The notes under the pieces: model-generated
The model's input: the letters and a program-made list of their open reading frames with translations, nothing else
Told to the model about the DNA's origin: nothing
Databases searched by the model: none
Program-made: the position numbers and the translations under genes
Source of the DNA: Runella zeae DSM 19591
GTDB lineage: Bacteria > Bacteroidota > Bacteroidia > Cytophagales > Spirosomataceae
Length of the DNA: 64,000 nucleotides
Direction: 5' to 3'
NCBI RefSeq assembly: GCF_000423565.1
Contig: NZ_KE384039.1
Span: forward strand, 186,001-250,000
Shown here: one piece after another, positions 6,697-15,472 of the stretch
Position numbering within the stretch: the first letter of the stretch is position 1
Layout: each line of letters opens with the position of its first letter

Positions 6697-7860
6697 GTGA
6701 ATATCTATCCCGACAAAATAACTGACGTATTCCAAGCCATTTACGCCAAAAATCCCACCCTTATCGTACGTGCTCCGGGTCGTATCAATCTCATCGGCGA
6801 GCATACTGACTACAACGACGGTTTTGTGCTTCCGGCGGCTATCGACAAAGCCATCTATTTTGCTATCCGAGCACGCCCCGACCGCCTTTGTAAGCTGTAC
6901 GCCGCCGATTTGGAACAAGCCTATGAGTTTTCGTTGGATAATGTCCAAAAGTCTTCCGTTAGTTGGGCCAACTACCTCATTGGCATGGTGAGCGAGCTTT
7001 CAGCGGCGGGGTTGACGATTCCCTCAGGTTTTGAGGTGGCTTTTGGGGGCGATGTACCCAACGGCGCTGGGCTTTCGTCGTCAGCAGCCGTGGAGAGTGG
7101 TATGGGCTATGCCTTGAGTGAGTTATTTGGCTTGAATATCAGTCGGTTAGATTTGGCTTTGACGGCACAGTTGGCCGAGCATCATTTTGCGGGGCTACAG
7201 TGCGGCATTATGGACATGTTTGCGTCGATTCATGGTAAGGAGCAATCAGTGATTCGACTCGACTGCCGTGATTTGAGCTATGAGTATTTTCCGTTTGATT
7301 TGACAAACTATCGCATTGTACTTTGCAACTCGGGCGTGAAACATACTTTGGCGGAGTCGGCCTACAATACTCGCCGTCAGGAGTGTGAGGAAGGGGTGGC
7401 GATTTTAAAAAACTTTTATCCCAGCATTCGGAGCCTAAGAGAGGTAAGTTTAGCCCAAGTAGAAGCTCATCGCGACGATTTGCCTGATAATGTCTACCGT
7501 CGTTGCCGTTATGTCACTGGCGAAATCGAACGCGTGGTGGCGGCTTGTGAAGATTTACAACGCGGTGATTTGGGTGCCTTTGGACAAAAAATGTACGAAA
7601 CCCACGCGGGATTGAGCCAAGATTACGAAGTGAGCTGCGTAGAACTGGATTTTTTGGTCGAGGCCGCTCAAACCTTAGAGGGAGTGATAGGTGCCCGAAT
7701 GATGGGGGGCGGATTTGGGGGATGTTCGATCAATATCGTCAATACCGAAAAGGTAGAAGATTTTATTGAAGCTATCTCTACGGCTTATCTTAATCAATAT
7801 CATCGTCCGCTGGTAAGTTATGTAGTAACGATTACCAATGGAGTCGAAAAAATAGGGTAA
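6697..7860 (+). CDS. galK: Galactokinase
   Basis: Phosphorylates galactose to galactose 1-phosphate with ATP in the Leloir pathway; cytoplasmic GHMP kinase. The substrate signature RINLIGEHTDYNDGFVLP lies near residue 26, the ATP-binding GHMP motif PNGAGLSSSAAVE near residue 110 and the C-terminal motif MMGGGFGGCSI near residue 330. I place the start at GTG 6697 (387 residues), because the upstream in-frame TTG at 6628 lies inside the promoter and an upstream ATG is out of frame; the protein then starts at the position of the E. coli enzyme. The glycerol-3-phosphate dehydrogenase gene follows after 40 bases and is probably co-transcribed. No other gal gene is in the window. Confidence 0.95.
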   Translation: MNIYPDKITDVFQAIYAKNPTLIVRAPGRINLIGEHTDYNDGFVLPAAIDKAIYFAIRARPDRLCKLYAADLEQAYEFSLDNVQKSSVSWANYLIGMVSELSAAGLTIPSGFEVAFGGDVPNGAGLSSSAAVESGMGYALSELFGLNISRLDLALTAQLAEHHFAGLQCGIMDMFASIHGKEQSVIRLDCRDLSYEYFPFDLTNYRIVLCNSGVKHTLAESAYNTRRQECEEGVAILKNFYPSIRSLREVSLAQVEAHRDDLPDNVYRRCRYVTGEIERVVAACEDLQRGDLGAFGQKMYETHAGLSQDYEVSCVELDFLVEAAQTLEGVIGARMMGGGFGGCSINIVNTEKVEDFIEAISTAYLNQYHRPLVSYVVTITNGVEKIG

Positions 7861-7900
7861 CTTCGCCCGTCTATCGCTAATTACAGTTGATTAATAATAT

Positions 7901-9535
7901 ATGAAACGCTCCCTGAATCTCCAGAGATTACAAAATGAAACGTTCGATATCTGTATCATAGGTGGAGGGGCAAGCGGAACGGGCTGCGCGTTGGATGCGG
8001 CCTTGCGAGGATTGAAGGTGGCACTGATCGAAAAACAGGATTTTGCGTCTGAGACTTCGTCCAAATCTACCAAGCTCATCCACGGAGGGGTTCGGTATTT
8101 GGAACAAGCATTTAAGAACTTTGATTTTGCGCAACTCAAACAAGTACGGCATGGGTTGGAAGAGCGGCAGATTGTGCTCCAAAATGCGCCCCACTTAGCT
8201 CGCCCCTTGCCTTTGCTCACGCCGGTGTTTAGTTGGTGGGAGGGGCTTTACTTTAGCATTGGGCTACGGATGTACGATTTTTTTGCCAAAGGCGATGCCT
8301 TGCCCAAAAGCCGTTGGTTGAGTAAAAAGGAAACCCTACTGCGAATGCCTTCTTTGGATGCCAAAAAACTTCATAGTGCGGTTTTGTATTTTGATGGTCA
8401 GCTTGATGATGCTCGTTACTGCTTGGCCTTGGCACATGCAGCCGATGAAGCGGGAGTGGCTATCGTGAATTATACTGAATTGCTTGATTTTGAAAGAGAC
8501 AATGCAGGTAAACTTACCACTGCGGTAGTCAAACCGCTAGAGTCTGACTCGTCTTTTGGAATCAAAGCCAAGATTTTTGTCAATTGTACGGGAGCGTTTG
8601 CGGATTTTGTGCGACTCAAAGCCAATCCTACGCTTTCTCATCGGATTCGTCCCAGCAAAGGCGTACACGTAGTGTTGCCCTACGAAGTCCTGAAAAGCAA
8701 TGATGCCATGCTCATTCCCAAAACGAGCGACGGGCGGGTGGTATTTGCGATTCCGTTTGAGGGCCAATTGCTCTTGGGTACTACCGATACCGATTACAAA
8801 AATCTAGAGGCAGAGCCTATTTTAGAAGACCAAGAGGTTGATTTCCTTTTGGATACGTTGGCTCCTTATCTGGCCAAACGCCCTGACAAAAGCCAAGTAA
8901 AAGCGGGTTTTGGTGGGTTGCGACCTTTGTTGGCCGCGGGTGATTCTAAATCTACCAAAAAACTTGTCCGAGACCATGAAGTGGAGCACGATGAGCATTC
9001 TAATTTGGTGAGCTTGCTGGGAGGTAAATGGACTACTTATCGGTACATGGCCAAAGATACTATTGACAAAACCTGCGAATTGTTGAGGCTAGAACGCCCC
9101 TGCCAAACGGCCAATCATGTGCTAGTAGGAGGGGAGGATTATGCGTTTGAGGATTGGAAAACAATCCAAATGGTATATCGATTGGCCAAGGACATCTCCA
9201 AACATTTGATTCGAAAATACGGAAGTCGGGCGCATAAGGTGGCACGTCTGACGCAAGAAAATATCCGATGGTCACAACGCTTGGTCGAAAAGTATCCCTT
9301 CATCCAAGCCGAAGTGATCTATCAAGTAAGAGAGGAAATGGCGCTCACAATACGCGACGTGCTGGCTCGTAGGATGCGTCTCGAAATCATGGATTGGGAA
9401 GCTGCTCAAGAAGCTATCCAAGTAGTTGCTGATTTGATGGCGCAGGAACTTGGCTGGACGCCTGCCCAAAAAGAAAGTCAAGTGGCGGATTATTACCAAC
9501 AGATAGCTTTTTTTGTGAATACAGCGGTTAAATAA
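7901..9535 (+). CDS. glpD: Glycerol-3-phosphate dehydrogenase, FAD-dependent
   Basis: Oxidises sn-glycerol 3-phosphate to dihydroxyacetone phosphate and feeds electrons to quinone at the inner face of the membrane. The 544-residue protein has the N-terminal FAD dinucleotide fold CIIGGGASGTGCALDAALRG at residues 17-36, followed by the family signature KSTKLIHGGVRYLEQA, GTTDTDY near residue 295 and GGKWTTYRYMA near residue 373; the C-terminal helical domain is complete. Length is normal for GlpD. It lies 40 bases behind galK without a terminator between, so a two-gene operon is likely although the pathways differ. The minus-strand gene at 9542 converges on it with only 6 bases between the ends. 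Confidence 0.95.
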   Translation: MKRSLNLQRLQNETFDICIIGGGASGTGCALDAALRGLKVALIEKQDFASETSSKSTKLIHGGVRYLEQAFKNFDFAQLKQVRHGLEERQIVLQNAPHLARPLPLLTPVFSWWEGLYFSIGLRMYDFFAKGDALPKSRWLSKKETLLRMPSLDAKKLHSAVLYFDGQLDDARYCLALAHAADEAGVAIVNYTELLDFERDNAGKLTTAVVKPLESDSSFGIKAKIFVNCTGAFADFVRLKANPTLSHRIRPSKGVHVVLPYEVLKSNDAMLIPKTSDGRVVFAIPFEGQLLLGTTDTDYKNLEAEPILEDQEVDFLLDTLAPYLAKRPDKSQVKAGFGGLRPLLAAGDSKSTKKLVRDHEVEHDEHSNLVSLLGGKWTTYRYMAKDTIDKTCELLRLERPCQTANHVLVGGEDYAFEDWKTIQMVYRLAKDISKHLIRKYGSRAHKVARLTQENIRWSQRLVEKYPFIQAEVIYQVREEMALTIRDVLARRMRLEIMDWEAAQEAIQVVADLMAQELGWTPAQKESQVADYYQQIAFFVNTAVK

Positions 9536-9541
9536 AATAGC

Positions 9542-10384
9542 CTATTTGAGTTTTTGAAGAAAAGCTAAACTCTGAGGAACTTGCGTTTCGGAGCGAGAGG
9601 ACTCATCTTCGATGATTGCGTACTCGACACCGATTTTAGAAGCTACTTTCATGATAGAGCTGATGTCGATGTCGCCCGTACCAAGGGTGACATTGGTTTC
9701 GACGTCGGTTCGCCCATTTTGATTGCCAACTGTCCCGATTTTTCGGTCTTTTAAGTGTAGCAGTGGAAAGCGATTGGGATATTTTTTGAGCATCGCTACG
9801 GGGTCTTGTCCTGGGTGTTTAATCCAGTACGTATCCATTTCAAAGTTTACGTATTGGGGGTCTAGTTTTTGGGCTAATTCGTCAAACAGCGTACTTTTTC
9901 CATAAGGACGAAATTCATATCCATGAGGATGATAGCAGAACGTAATGCCTTGTTCGCGTAAGATTTTGCCAGCCTTGTTAAAAACCTCCGTGGCTTTCTG
10001 AACGTGTCCTATGTTAAAATCATCGCCTTCGTGCGGAATCCAAAAACAAACTACGTACTTCACACCCAGAGCTTTGGCGTCTTTGGCTACTTTTTCGGGC
10101 TGAGTAGCTAAGTCCGCAAAATCTGCCCCACTTCCTATGGGAGTAAGATTAAATTGTTGGAGGAGAGCCAAAAATTCTGGGATAGTTTTGCCGTAAGTTC
10201 CCGCTAATTCTACGTATTTTACACCCATTGTATTTAATTTAGCCAGTGTAGTAGGTACATCTTTGGCCAATTGTGTTCTGAAACTGTACAATTGTACGGC
10301 TATTTTGGGGGCTTGTGCATTACTCATATAAAAGGCAGAGAGCAGGATACCGAGTATAAATGTACGGATGAGGCGCATATTCAT
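9542..10384 (-). CDS. Exported sugar phosphate isomerase/epimerase (TIM barrel)
   Basis: A 280-residue protein with an N-terminal signal peptide (MNMRLIRTFILGILLSAFYM, cleavage likely after SNAQA) and a xylose-isomerase-like TIM barrel (AP endonuclease 2 superfamily): VQLYSFRTQLAKD, GVKYVELAGTYG, FCYHPHGYEF, NFEMDTYWIKHPGQDP, HLKDRK and AIIEDESS are strand ends with metal-binding Glu, His, Asp and His residues in the expected order. Such exported barrels are common in Bacteroidota polysaccharide and inositol metabolism; the substrate is unknown. A related protein with a Tat-type leader is encoded at 50422. A second possible ATG lies two codons downstream. Confidence 0.85.
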   Translation of the reverse strand: MNMRLIRTFILGILLSAFYMSNAQAPKIAVQLYSFRTQLAKDVPTTLAKLNTMGVKYVELAGTYGKTIPEFLALLQQFNLTPIGSGADFADLATQPEKVAKDAKALGVKYVVCFWIPHEGDDFNIGHVQKATEVFNKAGKILREQGITFCYHPHGYEFRPYGKSTLFDELAQKLDPQYVNFEMDTYWIKHPGQDPVAMLKKYPNRFPLLHLKDRKIGTVGNQNGRTDVETNVTLGTGDIDISSIMKVASKIGVEYAIIEDESSRSETQVPQSLAFLQKLK

Positions 10385-10502
10385 GGATAAATTTTCAGTG
10401 TTGGTACATTACAAAGACCGTTGTTCCTGTTTTCTATCGAACAATGCCCCGATATAAATAATATTGCGACGACTTTAAACCATTCTCATTCGCTAAACTC
10501 TC

Positions 10503-10829
10503 ATGCTTATCACAACTACTAACAACATCGAAGGGAAAAAAATTTTGCAGTATATCGGCTTGGTCAACGGCGAGGCAATCATTGGTGCTAATTTAGTCAA
10601 AGACTTTTTTGCAGGTGTCAGAGATGTCGTTGGCGGTCGATCGGGAGCCTACGAGCAGGGATTGCGCGAAGCCAAAAGCATTGCACTCAAAGAGATGATT
10701 GAGCAAGCTCAACGTTTGGGAGCTAACGCTATCATTGGGGTAGACCTTGATTATCAAACAATAGGAGGTAATGGTTCTATGCTGATGGTCAGTGCCAATG
10801 GTACCGCTATTATTTTTGAAGAGCCCTGA
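10503..10829 (+). CDS. YbjQ/UPF0145 family protein
   Basis: A 108-residue protein that starts MLITTTNNIEGKKILQYIGL and contains RSGAYEQGLREAKSIALKEM and LGANAIIGVDLDYQTIG, the conserved core of the YbjQ family (Pfam heavy-metal-binding domain YbjQ, forming pentameric rings in solved members). The function is not established; a metal role is inferred in the family name only. It is a single gene with its own terminator. The ATG at 10503 fits the family length. Confidence 0.9.
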   Translation: MLITTTNNIEGKKILQYIGLVNGEAIIGANLVKDFFAGVRDVVGGRSGAYEQGLREAKSIALKEMIEQAQRLGANAIIGVDLDYQTIGGNGSMLMVSANGTAIIFEEP

Positions 10830-10846
10830 AAAAATCTTCACATAGA

Positions 10847-10876
10847 GGGAGAGACGTATAAGGCTCTCCCCTTTTT
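10847..10876 (+). terminator. Terminator of the YbjQ gene
   Basis: GGGAGAG 10847-10853 pairs with CTCTCCC 10864-10870, followed by CTTTTT. It ends exactly at the stop codon of the convergent phosphoribosyltransferase gene. Confidence 0.75.
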
Positions 10877-11374
10877 CTAACTCAAGTATACTCCGATTTC
10901 GTCGCCAGTGAGTTTGACATGGATGTGCTCACTGAGGGTGGTACTCAGCGAATACCCTACATAGTCAGCCGAAATAGGAAAAGAGTGATGCCCACGATTG
11001 ACCATCACCGCCACTTGTAGGCGCTTGAGCGCGACTCCCAAAAAAGGCGCTAAGCTATAAGCTAGGGTTCGTCCCGTATTTAAGACGTCGTCGACTACCA
11101 CAATCGCCTTTCCGGCAAGCATTGTTTTGTCGATGTTGAATTGAATAGGAGCCGTATGAGGATGTTCTTTGTTGAGGTTAATGAGCATCAGAGTCACTTC
11201 CATTTGGGAAATACCTTCAATAAATGAGCGAAGTAAACGGGCCATTTCATAACCTTCTCCCGTAATTCCGGCCAAAATAATGTGTTTTTCTTCAAAGTTG
11301 CGTTCATAAATCTCAAACGCAATTCGCTTGATTTTTTGCAATGTTTGTTTGTGGGTAAGAATGGCTTGCTGCAC
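10877..11374 (-). CDS. PyrR-like phosphoribosyltransferase
   Basis: A 165-residue type I phosphoribosyltransferase. The PRPP-binding loop is AIVVVDDVLNTGRTLAYSL at residues 90-108, and the hood and flexible loop regions have the length of PyrR rather than of hypoxanthine or adenine phosphoribosyltransferases (LAGITGEGYEMARLL at 36-50). In other bacteria PyrR regulates pyrimidine genes by mRNA binding and has weak uracil phosphoribosyltransferase activity; here no pyr gene is adjacent, so the regulatory role is uncertain and the nucleobase is open. Single gene, convergent with the YbjQ gene. Confidence 0.8.
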   Translation of the reverse strand: MQQAILTHKQTLQKIKRIAFEIYERNFEEKHIILAGITGEGYEMARLLRSFIEGISQMEVTLMLINLNKEHPHTAPIQFNIDKTMLAGKAIVVVDDVLNTGRTLAYSLAPFLGVALKRLQVAVMVNRGHHSFPISADYVGYSLSTTLSEHIHVKLTGDEIGVYLS

Positions 11375-11493
11375 AGGTTCTGTTATTTATAGTAGCTAGA
11401 TGAGATGGGCTCACAATTTTAAAAAAAATCGCGAGTTTGGCACAATTTTAGCCAACAACTATTTGAAATCAAACACTAAATGGTTATTTCCTC

Positions 11494-11913
11494 ATGAGAA
11501 TCTTTCAAAAAATATGCTTGACGTTGATAATCAGCGGAACTCTATGTAGCTTCATGGGAGGGAGTACTGCACGAGACGTCGAAATTGCAGAAAAAATCAA
11601 AGGCTCCTTTAAGAATGGGAATGCGAGTGTGCTAGCTGATTATTTTGAACGAAGTTTGGAATTGGTCATTGATGCTGAAAAGGTCGATTTTAGACGCGTA
11701 AGGCATGAACAAGCGGAGTTGATTCTAAAGTCATTTTTTAAAAAATATCCCCCAAAAGACTTTAAATATGGCTTTCAGGGGACAGCTTCTAAGGTGAGAT
11801 ATTGTACTGGAACTTACCAAACAACCAATGGCGTTAAGTTTCAGGTGTACATATTGATGAGGGTAACTAAAAATGATTATTTAATCAATACCCTTCATTT
11901 TAAGAAAGAGTAA
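11494..11913 (+). CDS. DUF4783 exported protein
   Basis: A 139-residue protein with a signal peptide (MRIFQKICLTLIISGTLCSF) and a NTF2-like domain: SFKNGNASVLADYFERSLEL, HEQAELILKSFFKKYPPKDF and the strand-rich end VQVYILMRVTKNDYLINTLH-like region. This pattern is the Bacteroidota-specific DUF4783 family, of unknown function and predicted periplasmic location. The last codons (AAG AAA GAG TAA) form the left arm of the terminator hairpin at 11905. Confidence 0.85.
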   Translation: MRIFQKICLTLIISGTLCSFMGGSTARDVEIAEKIKGSFKNGNASVLADYFERSLELVIDAEKVDFRRVRHEQAELILKSFFKKYPPKDFKYGFQGTASKVRYCTGTYQTTNGVKFQVYILMRVTKNDYLINTLHFKKE

Positions 11914-11956
11914 ACAAAATAGGCATCATTATTGATGCCTATTTTGTTTACTCTTT
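11905..11956. terminator. Bidirectional terminator overlapping two stop codons
   Basis: A perfect 24-bp stem, 11905-11928 with 11933-11956, loop TTAT. The left arm contains the stop codon of the DUF4783 gene (11911-11913), and the right arm reaches the stop codon of the convergent minus-strand gene (11956-11958). T-rich sequence follows on both strands. Confidence 0.85.
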
Positions 11957-12777
11957 TATTTGATTGTGAAGGTGTTATCTTTAATTCCTTTGTTGACTTT
12001 TACCGACGATACCTCCGCTTTAGAACTAAATTGTGCATTGCCTTGCTCGCGGGTAAATGGAATCTTAACCCCAAATCCATCTTTAATCTCTTTGTAGTTG
12101 CTCAGGGTGGCATTCATCATACCTCCTCCCATGCCTCCACGCATACCTCCTCTTTGACCACCACCGGGGCCGTTGCCACCACCACTTGGGGGTTGTTGGC
12201 CTTCGGGGCGCTGACCTCCACCTGGGCGCATGCCTTCCATGTTTGCCATGCGTTTTACTTTGAGTCCGCTTTCCACGTCAAAAAATTCGTTCCATTTACG
12301 ACCTTCTGGGATTGCAATTTCTACTTTCCACGCATCTTTGCCATCTAGGGCTTCTTTGCCAAGGACCGTTTTTTGTACGCCATATTCGGCATAGAGTAAT
12401 TCAGGAAAAGGGACATTTTGGAGAATCATCGCTATGGCGTCTTTGCCTTCAGCGGTGCGTTCGTTGGTATTACCTCCAAAACCAGATACGGTAGCGACTT
12501 TGGAACCATCGCTGGTGGAGCGCATGACCTCGTTGCCCATCATATATATAACCGAAGAAAACTTATTAGGCTTTTTGATTTTGACTTCCATCTCCATGGT
12601 GCCACGTTGGGTTTCGGAAGTAGTGCCGATGGTCATGTCTTCGATTTTGGCGATGGCGTCTTTTCCGCCAATAGCGTTGAGGTACTTATCGATGATGGCA
12701 TCGGCTGTGGGGGTGTCTTGTGCGGTTACGGAGAGGGTTAGGCCGATAAACATCGCACTCAAAATTATTTTTTTCAT
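11956..12777 (-). CDS. LolA-like exported protein with a Gly/Met/Gln-rich insert
   Basis: A 273-residue protein: signal peptide MKKIILSAMFIGLTLSVTAQ, then a domain resembling outer-membrane lipoprotein carrier/sorting proteins (IDKYLNAIGGKDAIAKIEDM, GTMEMEVKIKKPNKFSSVIY, EFFDVESGLKVKRMANMEG). Between the last strands is a low-complexity insert of about 45 residues rich in Gly, Pro, Gln, Arg and Met (from MRPGGGQRPEGQQPP to GMGGGMM), which breaks the barrel between residues ~195 and 235. The start is the ATG at 12777 that begins the signal peptide. A promoter-like TACATTTG lies on the minus strand at 12835-12828. The function is unproven: a lipid-binding or lipoprotein-handling role is inferred from fold only. 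Confidence 0.7.
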   Translation of the reverse strand: MKKIILSAMFIGLTLSVTAQDTPTADAIIDKYLNAIGGKDAIAKIEDMTIGTTSETQRGTMEMEVKIKKPNKFSSVIYMMGNEVMRSTSDGSKVATVSGFGGNTNERTAEGKDAIAMILQNVPFPELLYAEYGVQKTVLGKEALDGKDAWKVEIAIPEGRKWNEFFDVESGLKVKRMANMEGMRPGGGQRPEGQQPPSGGGNGPGGGQRGGMRGGMGGGMMNATLSNYKEIKDGFGVKIPFTREQGNAQFSSKAEVSSVKVNKGIKDNTFTIK

Positions 12778-12855
12778 GATTGTTGGACAATTAGGTGAAA
12801 GTTGTTGAAACTTGGGTTGAAAACGAACAAATGTACATAAAATGCAATTTTTACC

Positions 12856-13746
12856 GTGAATCTTGTCGCTACATTTTGGGAAAACACCGCCCAAACTCCA
12901 CTTCAAATCGTCGAAGACCCTTTTTTGGTCGATAGAGGGATTCGACTTTATATCAAAAGAGACGACCTTATTCATGCGGAAGTCTCTGGTAATAAGTGGA
13001 GAAAATTAAAATATAATCTAATCGAAGCCGAGCGGCTTGGATTCAAAACACTTTTTACGTTTGGAGGAGCCTATTCAAATCACATAGCAGCGGTCGCGGC
13101 GGCTGGAAAAGAAATGGGCTTTCAGACAATAGGAGTCATTAGAGGAGAAGAATTGTCGGCCGATGCCAATCCTACCTTACGATTTGCGGCAGCTTCTGGT
13201 ATGGAGTTGATTTTTGTAAGTCGTGAAGCATATCGAGATAAATCAGGCTTGGCGGCTATGTATGGCAATGGATGTTATGTATTGCCCGAAGGTGGGTCAA
13301 ATCACTTGGCAGTTTTGGGAATGTCTGAAGTAATGTTAGAAATCAAGCAGCAACTCAATGCTCCCATTCACTATATGTGTACCGCTTTTGGGACGGGAGC
13401 TACTGCCGCCGGGCTTGCTACGGATGCAGATACCAAAGTGTTGGTTTTTCCAAGTTTGAAATTGAGTTCGGAGGTGGTTAAAAACATGATTGGGAGCTAT
13501 CTCTCAACTAATGTTAGTAATCTAGAAATAATGAATGATTACCATTTTGGGGGTTATGGACGGACCAATGACCTGCTCTTGGATTTTGTCAAATCTTTTG
13601 AAAATCAAACGGGTATTCCATTGGAGGAGGTATATACCGGCAAAATGATGTTTGGTATTTATGATTTAGTAAAAAAAGGCTTTTTTCGCCGGGGAGATAC
13701 ACTCGTAGGTTTGCATACGGGAGGATTACAAGGAAAAAGAAAATAG
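12856..13746 (+). CDS. PLP-dependent D-cysteine desulfhydrase/ACC deaminase family enzyme
   Basis: A 296-residue fold-type II PLP enzyme. The substrate and cofactor region RLYIKRDDLIHAEVSGNKWRK places the PLP lysine at residue 48 (SGNKWRK), GGAYSNHIAAVAAAGKEMGF at 71-90 holds the Ser-Asn pair that contacts the substrate carboxylate, and GTGATAAGL near residue 177 binds the phosphate. The family includes D-cysteine desulfhydrase and 1-aminocyclopropane-1-carboxylate deaminase, which cannot be told apart here; the protein is about 30 residues shorter than E. coli DcyD. The start is GTG at 12856. Single gene, divergent from the LolA-like gene. Confidence 0.85.
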   Translation: MNLVATFWENTAQTPLQIVEDPFLVDRGIRLYIKRDDLIHAEVSGNKWRKLKYNLIEAERLGFKTLFTFGGAYSNHIAAVAAAGKEMGFQTIGVIRGEELSADANPTLRFAAASGMELIFVSREAYRDKSGLAAMYGNGCYVLPEGGSNHLAVLGMSEVMLEIKQQLNAPIHYMCTAFGTGATAAGLATDADTKVLVFPSLKLSSEVVKNMIGSYLSTNVSNLEIMNDYHFGGYGRTNDLLLDFVKSFENQTGIPLEEVYTGKMMFGIYDLVKKGFFRRGDTLVGLHTGGLQGKRK

Positions 13747-13768
13747 CCCCGAAATCTCGGGGCTATTT
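13741..13768 (+). terminator. Terminator of the desulfhydrase-like gene
   Basis: A perfect 12-bp stem AAATAGCCCCGA/TCGGGGCTATTT with loop AATC. The stop codon TAG (13744-13746) lies in the left arm. Confidence 0.75.
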
Positions 13769-13802
13769 GTCTACCTATTAACAGCCATGAAAACAAATAT
13801 TT

Positions 13803-14366
13803 TTATGCCACACTGGGCTTGAAAGCAAATCGTTGGATAAAATAAAAACTACCAAATAGGACACTACAGTAAAACAAATCTCCCATGATAGTGTTGAAAA
13901 ACAGATTTCCAAAAAATGTAGATTGATAAAATGCAAGACCAGCCACATAACATGCTATCAATCCTTGCCAATTTTGGGGATAAAAAGTACCGTTATACCA
14001 GACAAAGAAATTTGTCACTAAAAAAAACAACGTAGAAGCAAGTAAACTTGCTGTTACAATTCTTGTAGGTGTTACTTTCTTCAAAAGTACAAAACCTAAT
14101 ACTGTAATCAAAGCAAAAGAAACATACGAAGGAAGAGAAGGATTACCGATGATTGCATCACTTAGGAGCATTGCCAGCATAGGAATCACGAATGCAAGAG
14201 ACTTGCGGTTAAAATAAGCCGAGCCAAACAAAGCCATAGCTCCGATAGGAGTGAAGTTGAAAGGATGCGGCACTACCCGAGAAGCAGCGGCTAATAAAAT
14301 AAGCATAGCCACGGTAGTAAATCTCGATAAACCTGAATTCATGACTGCGGTAAAATATTCTCTCAA
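13803..14366 (-). CDS. DUF6580 family membrane protein
   Basis: A 187-residue protein with about five membrane segments. The start RFTTVAMLILLAAASRVVPH, followed by PFNFTPIGAMALFGSAYFNR and LLSDAIIGNPSLPSYV, is the signature of DUF6580, whose topology resembles the substrate-binding S component of ECF-type vitamin transporters. No ECF module is nearby and the substrate is unknown. Two starts are possible, ATG at 14366 and ATG at 14342 (MNSGLSRF), with the second closer to the family start. Single gene. Confidence 0.8.
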   Translation of the reverse strand: MREYFTAVMNSGLSRFTTVAMLILLAAASRVVPHPFNFTPIGAMALFGSAYFNRKSLAFVIPMLAMLLSDAIIGNPSLPSYVSFALITVLGFVLLKKVTPTRIVTASLLASTLFFLVTNFFVWYNGTFYPQNWQGLIACYVAGLAFYQSTFFGNLFFNTIMGDLFYCSVLFGSFYFIQRFAFKPSVA

Positions 14367-14545
14367 TAATGTTAGAATTTGGTTGAGTACAAGTTCTTAA
14401 CAGAACTACGGTGTAAAGATAAAATGATAATTGGCAATTTTCCAAGTAATGTGTCAAAAAAACACTAAAAAAAATGACAAATACTGAACTAATCCTTAAG
14501 ATAGTTAAACAAAGGGGATTTTAGTCGGTTTTTTGTAGTGGGTAT

Positions 14546-15370
14546 TTAGGGTATTTCGGCTAGTAATGATTTAATCAAAAAAGTCATATGAGGCTCTGCT
14601 TTTGCGGCGGCGGCCAGTATTTTTTGAATTTCAGCTTTTTCTAAAGTTTCTGGAATACACATGTCTGTGATGACTGATACGCCAAAAACTTCCAAATTCA
14701 TATGCCTTGCAACGATTACCTCAGGGACGGTACTCATTCCTACGGCATCTGCTCCGAGCATTCTTAACATTCGGTATTCGGCTTTGGTTTCTAGCTGAGG
14801 ACCTGTCACGCTGGCATAAGTACCGCTGTGGCTAGCGATTCCTTCGGATTGGAGTATCTGAGTAGCTTTTTCAATCAAACTTAGGGAATATGGCTCACTC
14901 ATGTCAGGAAAACGATCACCTAGGTTTACCAGTTCGGTTCCCCTGAGTGGATTTTCTGGTAGAAAAAGGCTGATATGGTCATTTATGATCATCAAATCAC
15001 TGACGCTGAAAGCTGGATTGAGACCACCTGCGGCGTTGGAAACTATCAGTAAATCAATGCCTAACAGTTTCATGACACGCACGGGCAAGGTTACTTGCTG
15101 CATAGAATAGCCTTCATAATAATGAAACCGCCCTTGCATACAAATCACTTTTTTGCCGCTAAGAGTTCCAAAAATCAAGCGACCACTATGAGACTCTACG
15201 GTCGATACGGGAAAATGAGGAATGCTATCGTAGCTGATACTGTAAGCAATGTCGATGTCGTTGACGAGAGCGCCTAGACCTGTTCCTAATATAATGCCGA
15301 TGTGAGGTTCGAAATGGTCGGTAGCAGTTTGGAGGTAAGCAGTAGCTTCGTGGATGGCTTGTAGTGACAT
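14546..15370 (-). CDS. Purine-nucleoside phosphorylase
   Basis: Cleaves purine nucleosides with phosphate to the base and ribose 1-phosphate in purine salvage. The 274-residue protein has the trimeric PNP pattern: [20 protein letters not shown] near residue 25, the phosphate-binding His and Ser in [10 protein letters not shown] and [51 protein letters not shown] and [17 protein letters not shown] (Glu and Met of the base pocket). The ATG at 15370 is used; the TTG two codons upstream is less likely. A minus-strand TATATTTG promoter element ends 29 bases upstream of the start. Confidence 0.95.
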   Translation of the reverse strand: MSLQAIHEATAYLQTATDHFEPHIGIILGTGLGALVNDIDIAYSISYDSIPHFPVSTVESHSGRLIFGTLSGKKVICMQGRFHYYEGYSMQQVTLPVRVMKLLGIDLLIVSNAAGGLNPAFSVSDLMIINDHISLFLPENPLRGTELVNLGDRFPDMSEPYSLSLIEKATQILQSEGIASHSGTYASVTGPQLETKAEYRMLRMLGADAVGMSTVPEVIVARHMNLEVFGVSVITDMCIPETLEKAEIQKILAAAAKAEPHMTFLIKSLLAEIP

Positions 15371-15398
15371 AGTCAATGAATTGATATAGATACTTGGG

Positions 15399-15406
15399 CA
15401 AATATA
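15399..15406 (-). promoter_or_regulatory. Promoter -7 element of the PNP gene
   Basis: Read on the minus strand it is TATATTTG, a match to TAnnTTTG. No clear -33 TTG was found 19-22 bases upstream, where the preceding terminator hairpin lies. Confidence 0.45.
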
Positions 15407-15407
15407 A

Positions 15408-15442
15408 CGATAAAACCGCTCCTTAGGAGAGCGGTTTTATCG
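15408..15442 (-). terminator. Terminator of the beta-propeller gene
   Basis: A perfect 14-bp stem CGATAAAACCGCTC/GAGCGGTTTTATCG with a 7-base loop, 31 bases behind the stop codon of the minus-strand gene at 15473. Confidence 0.75.
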
Positions 15443-15472
15443 TTTGACTAAAGGGAGAACAAACAGTCATCA

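Noticed and set aside
12418-12808. Long open frames on the plus strand opposite the LolA-like gene
   Set aside because: They are antisense to a gene with a clear signal peptide and domain; codon pattern follows the opposite strand.
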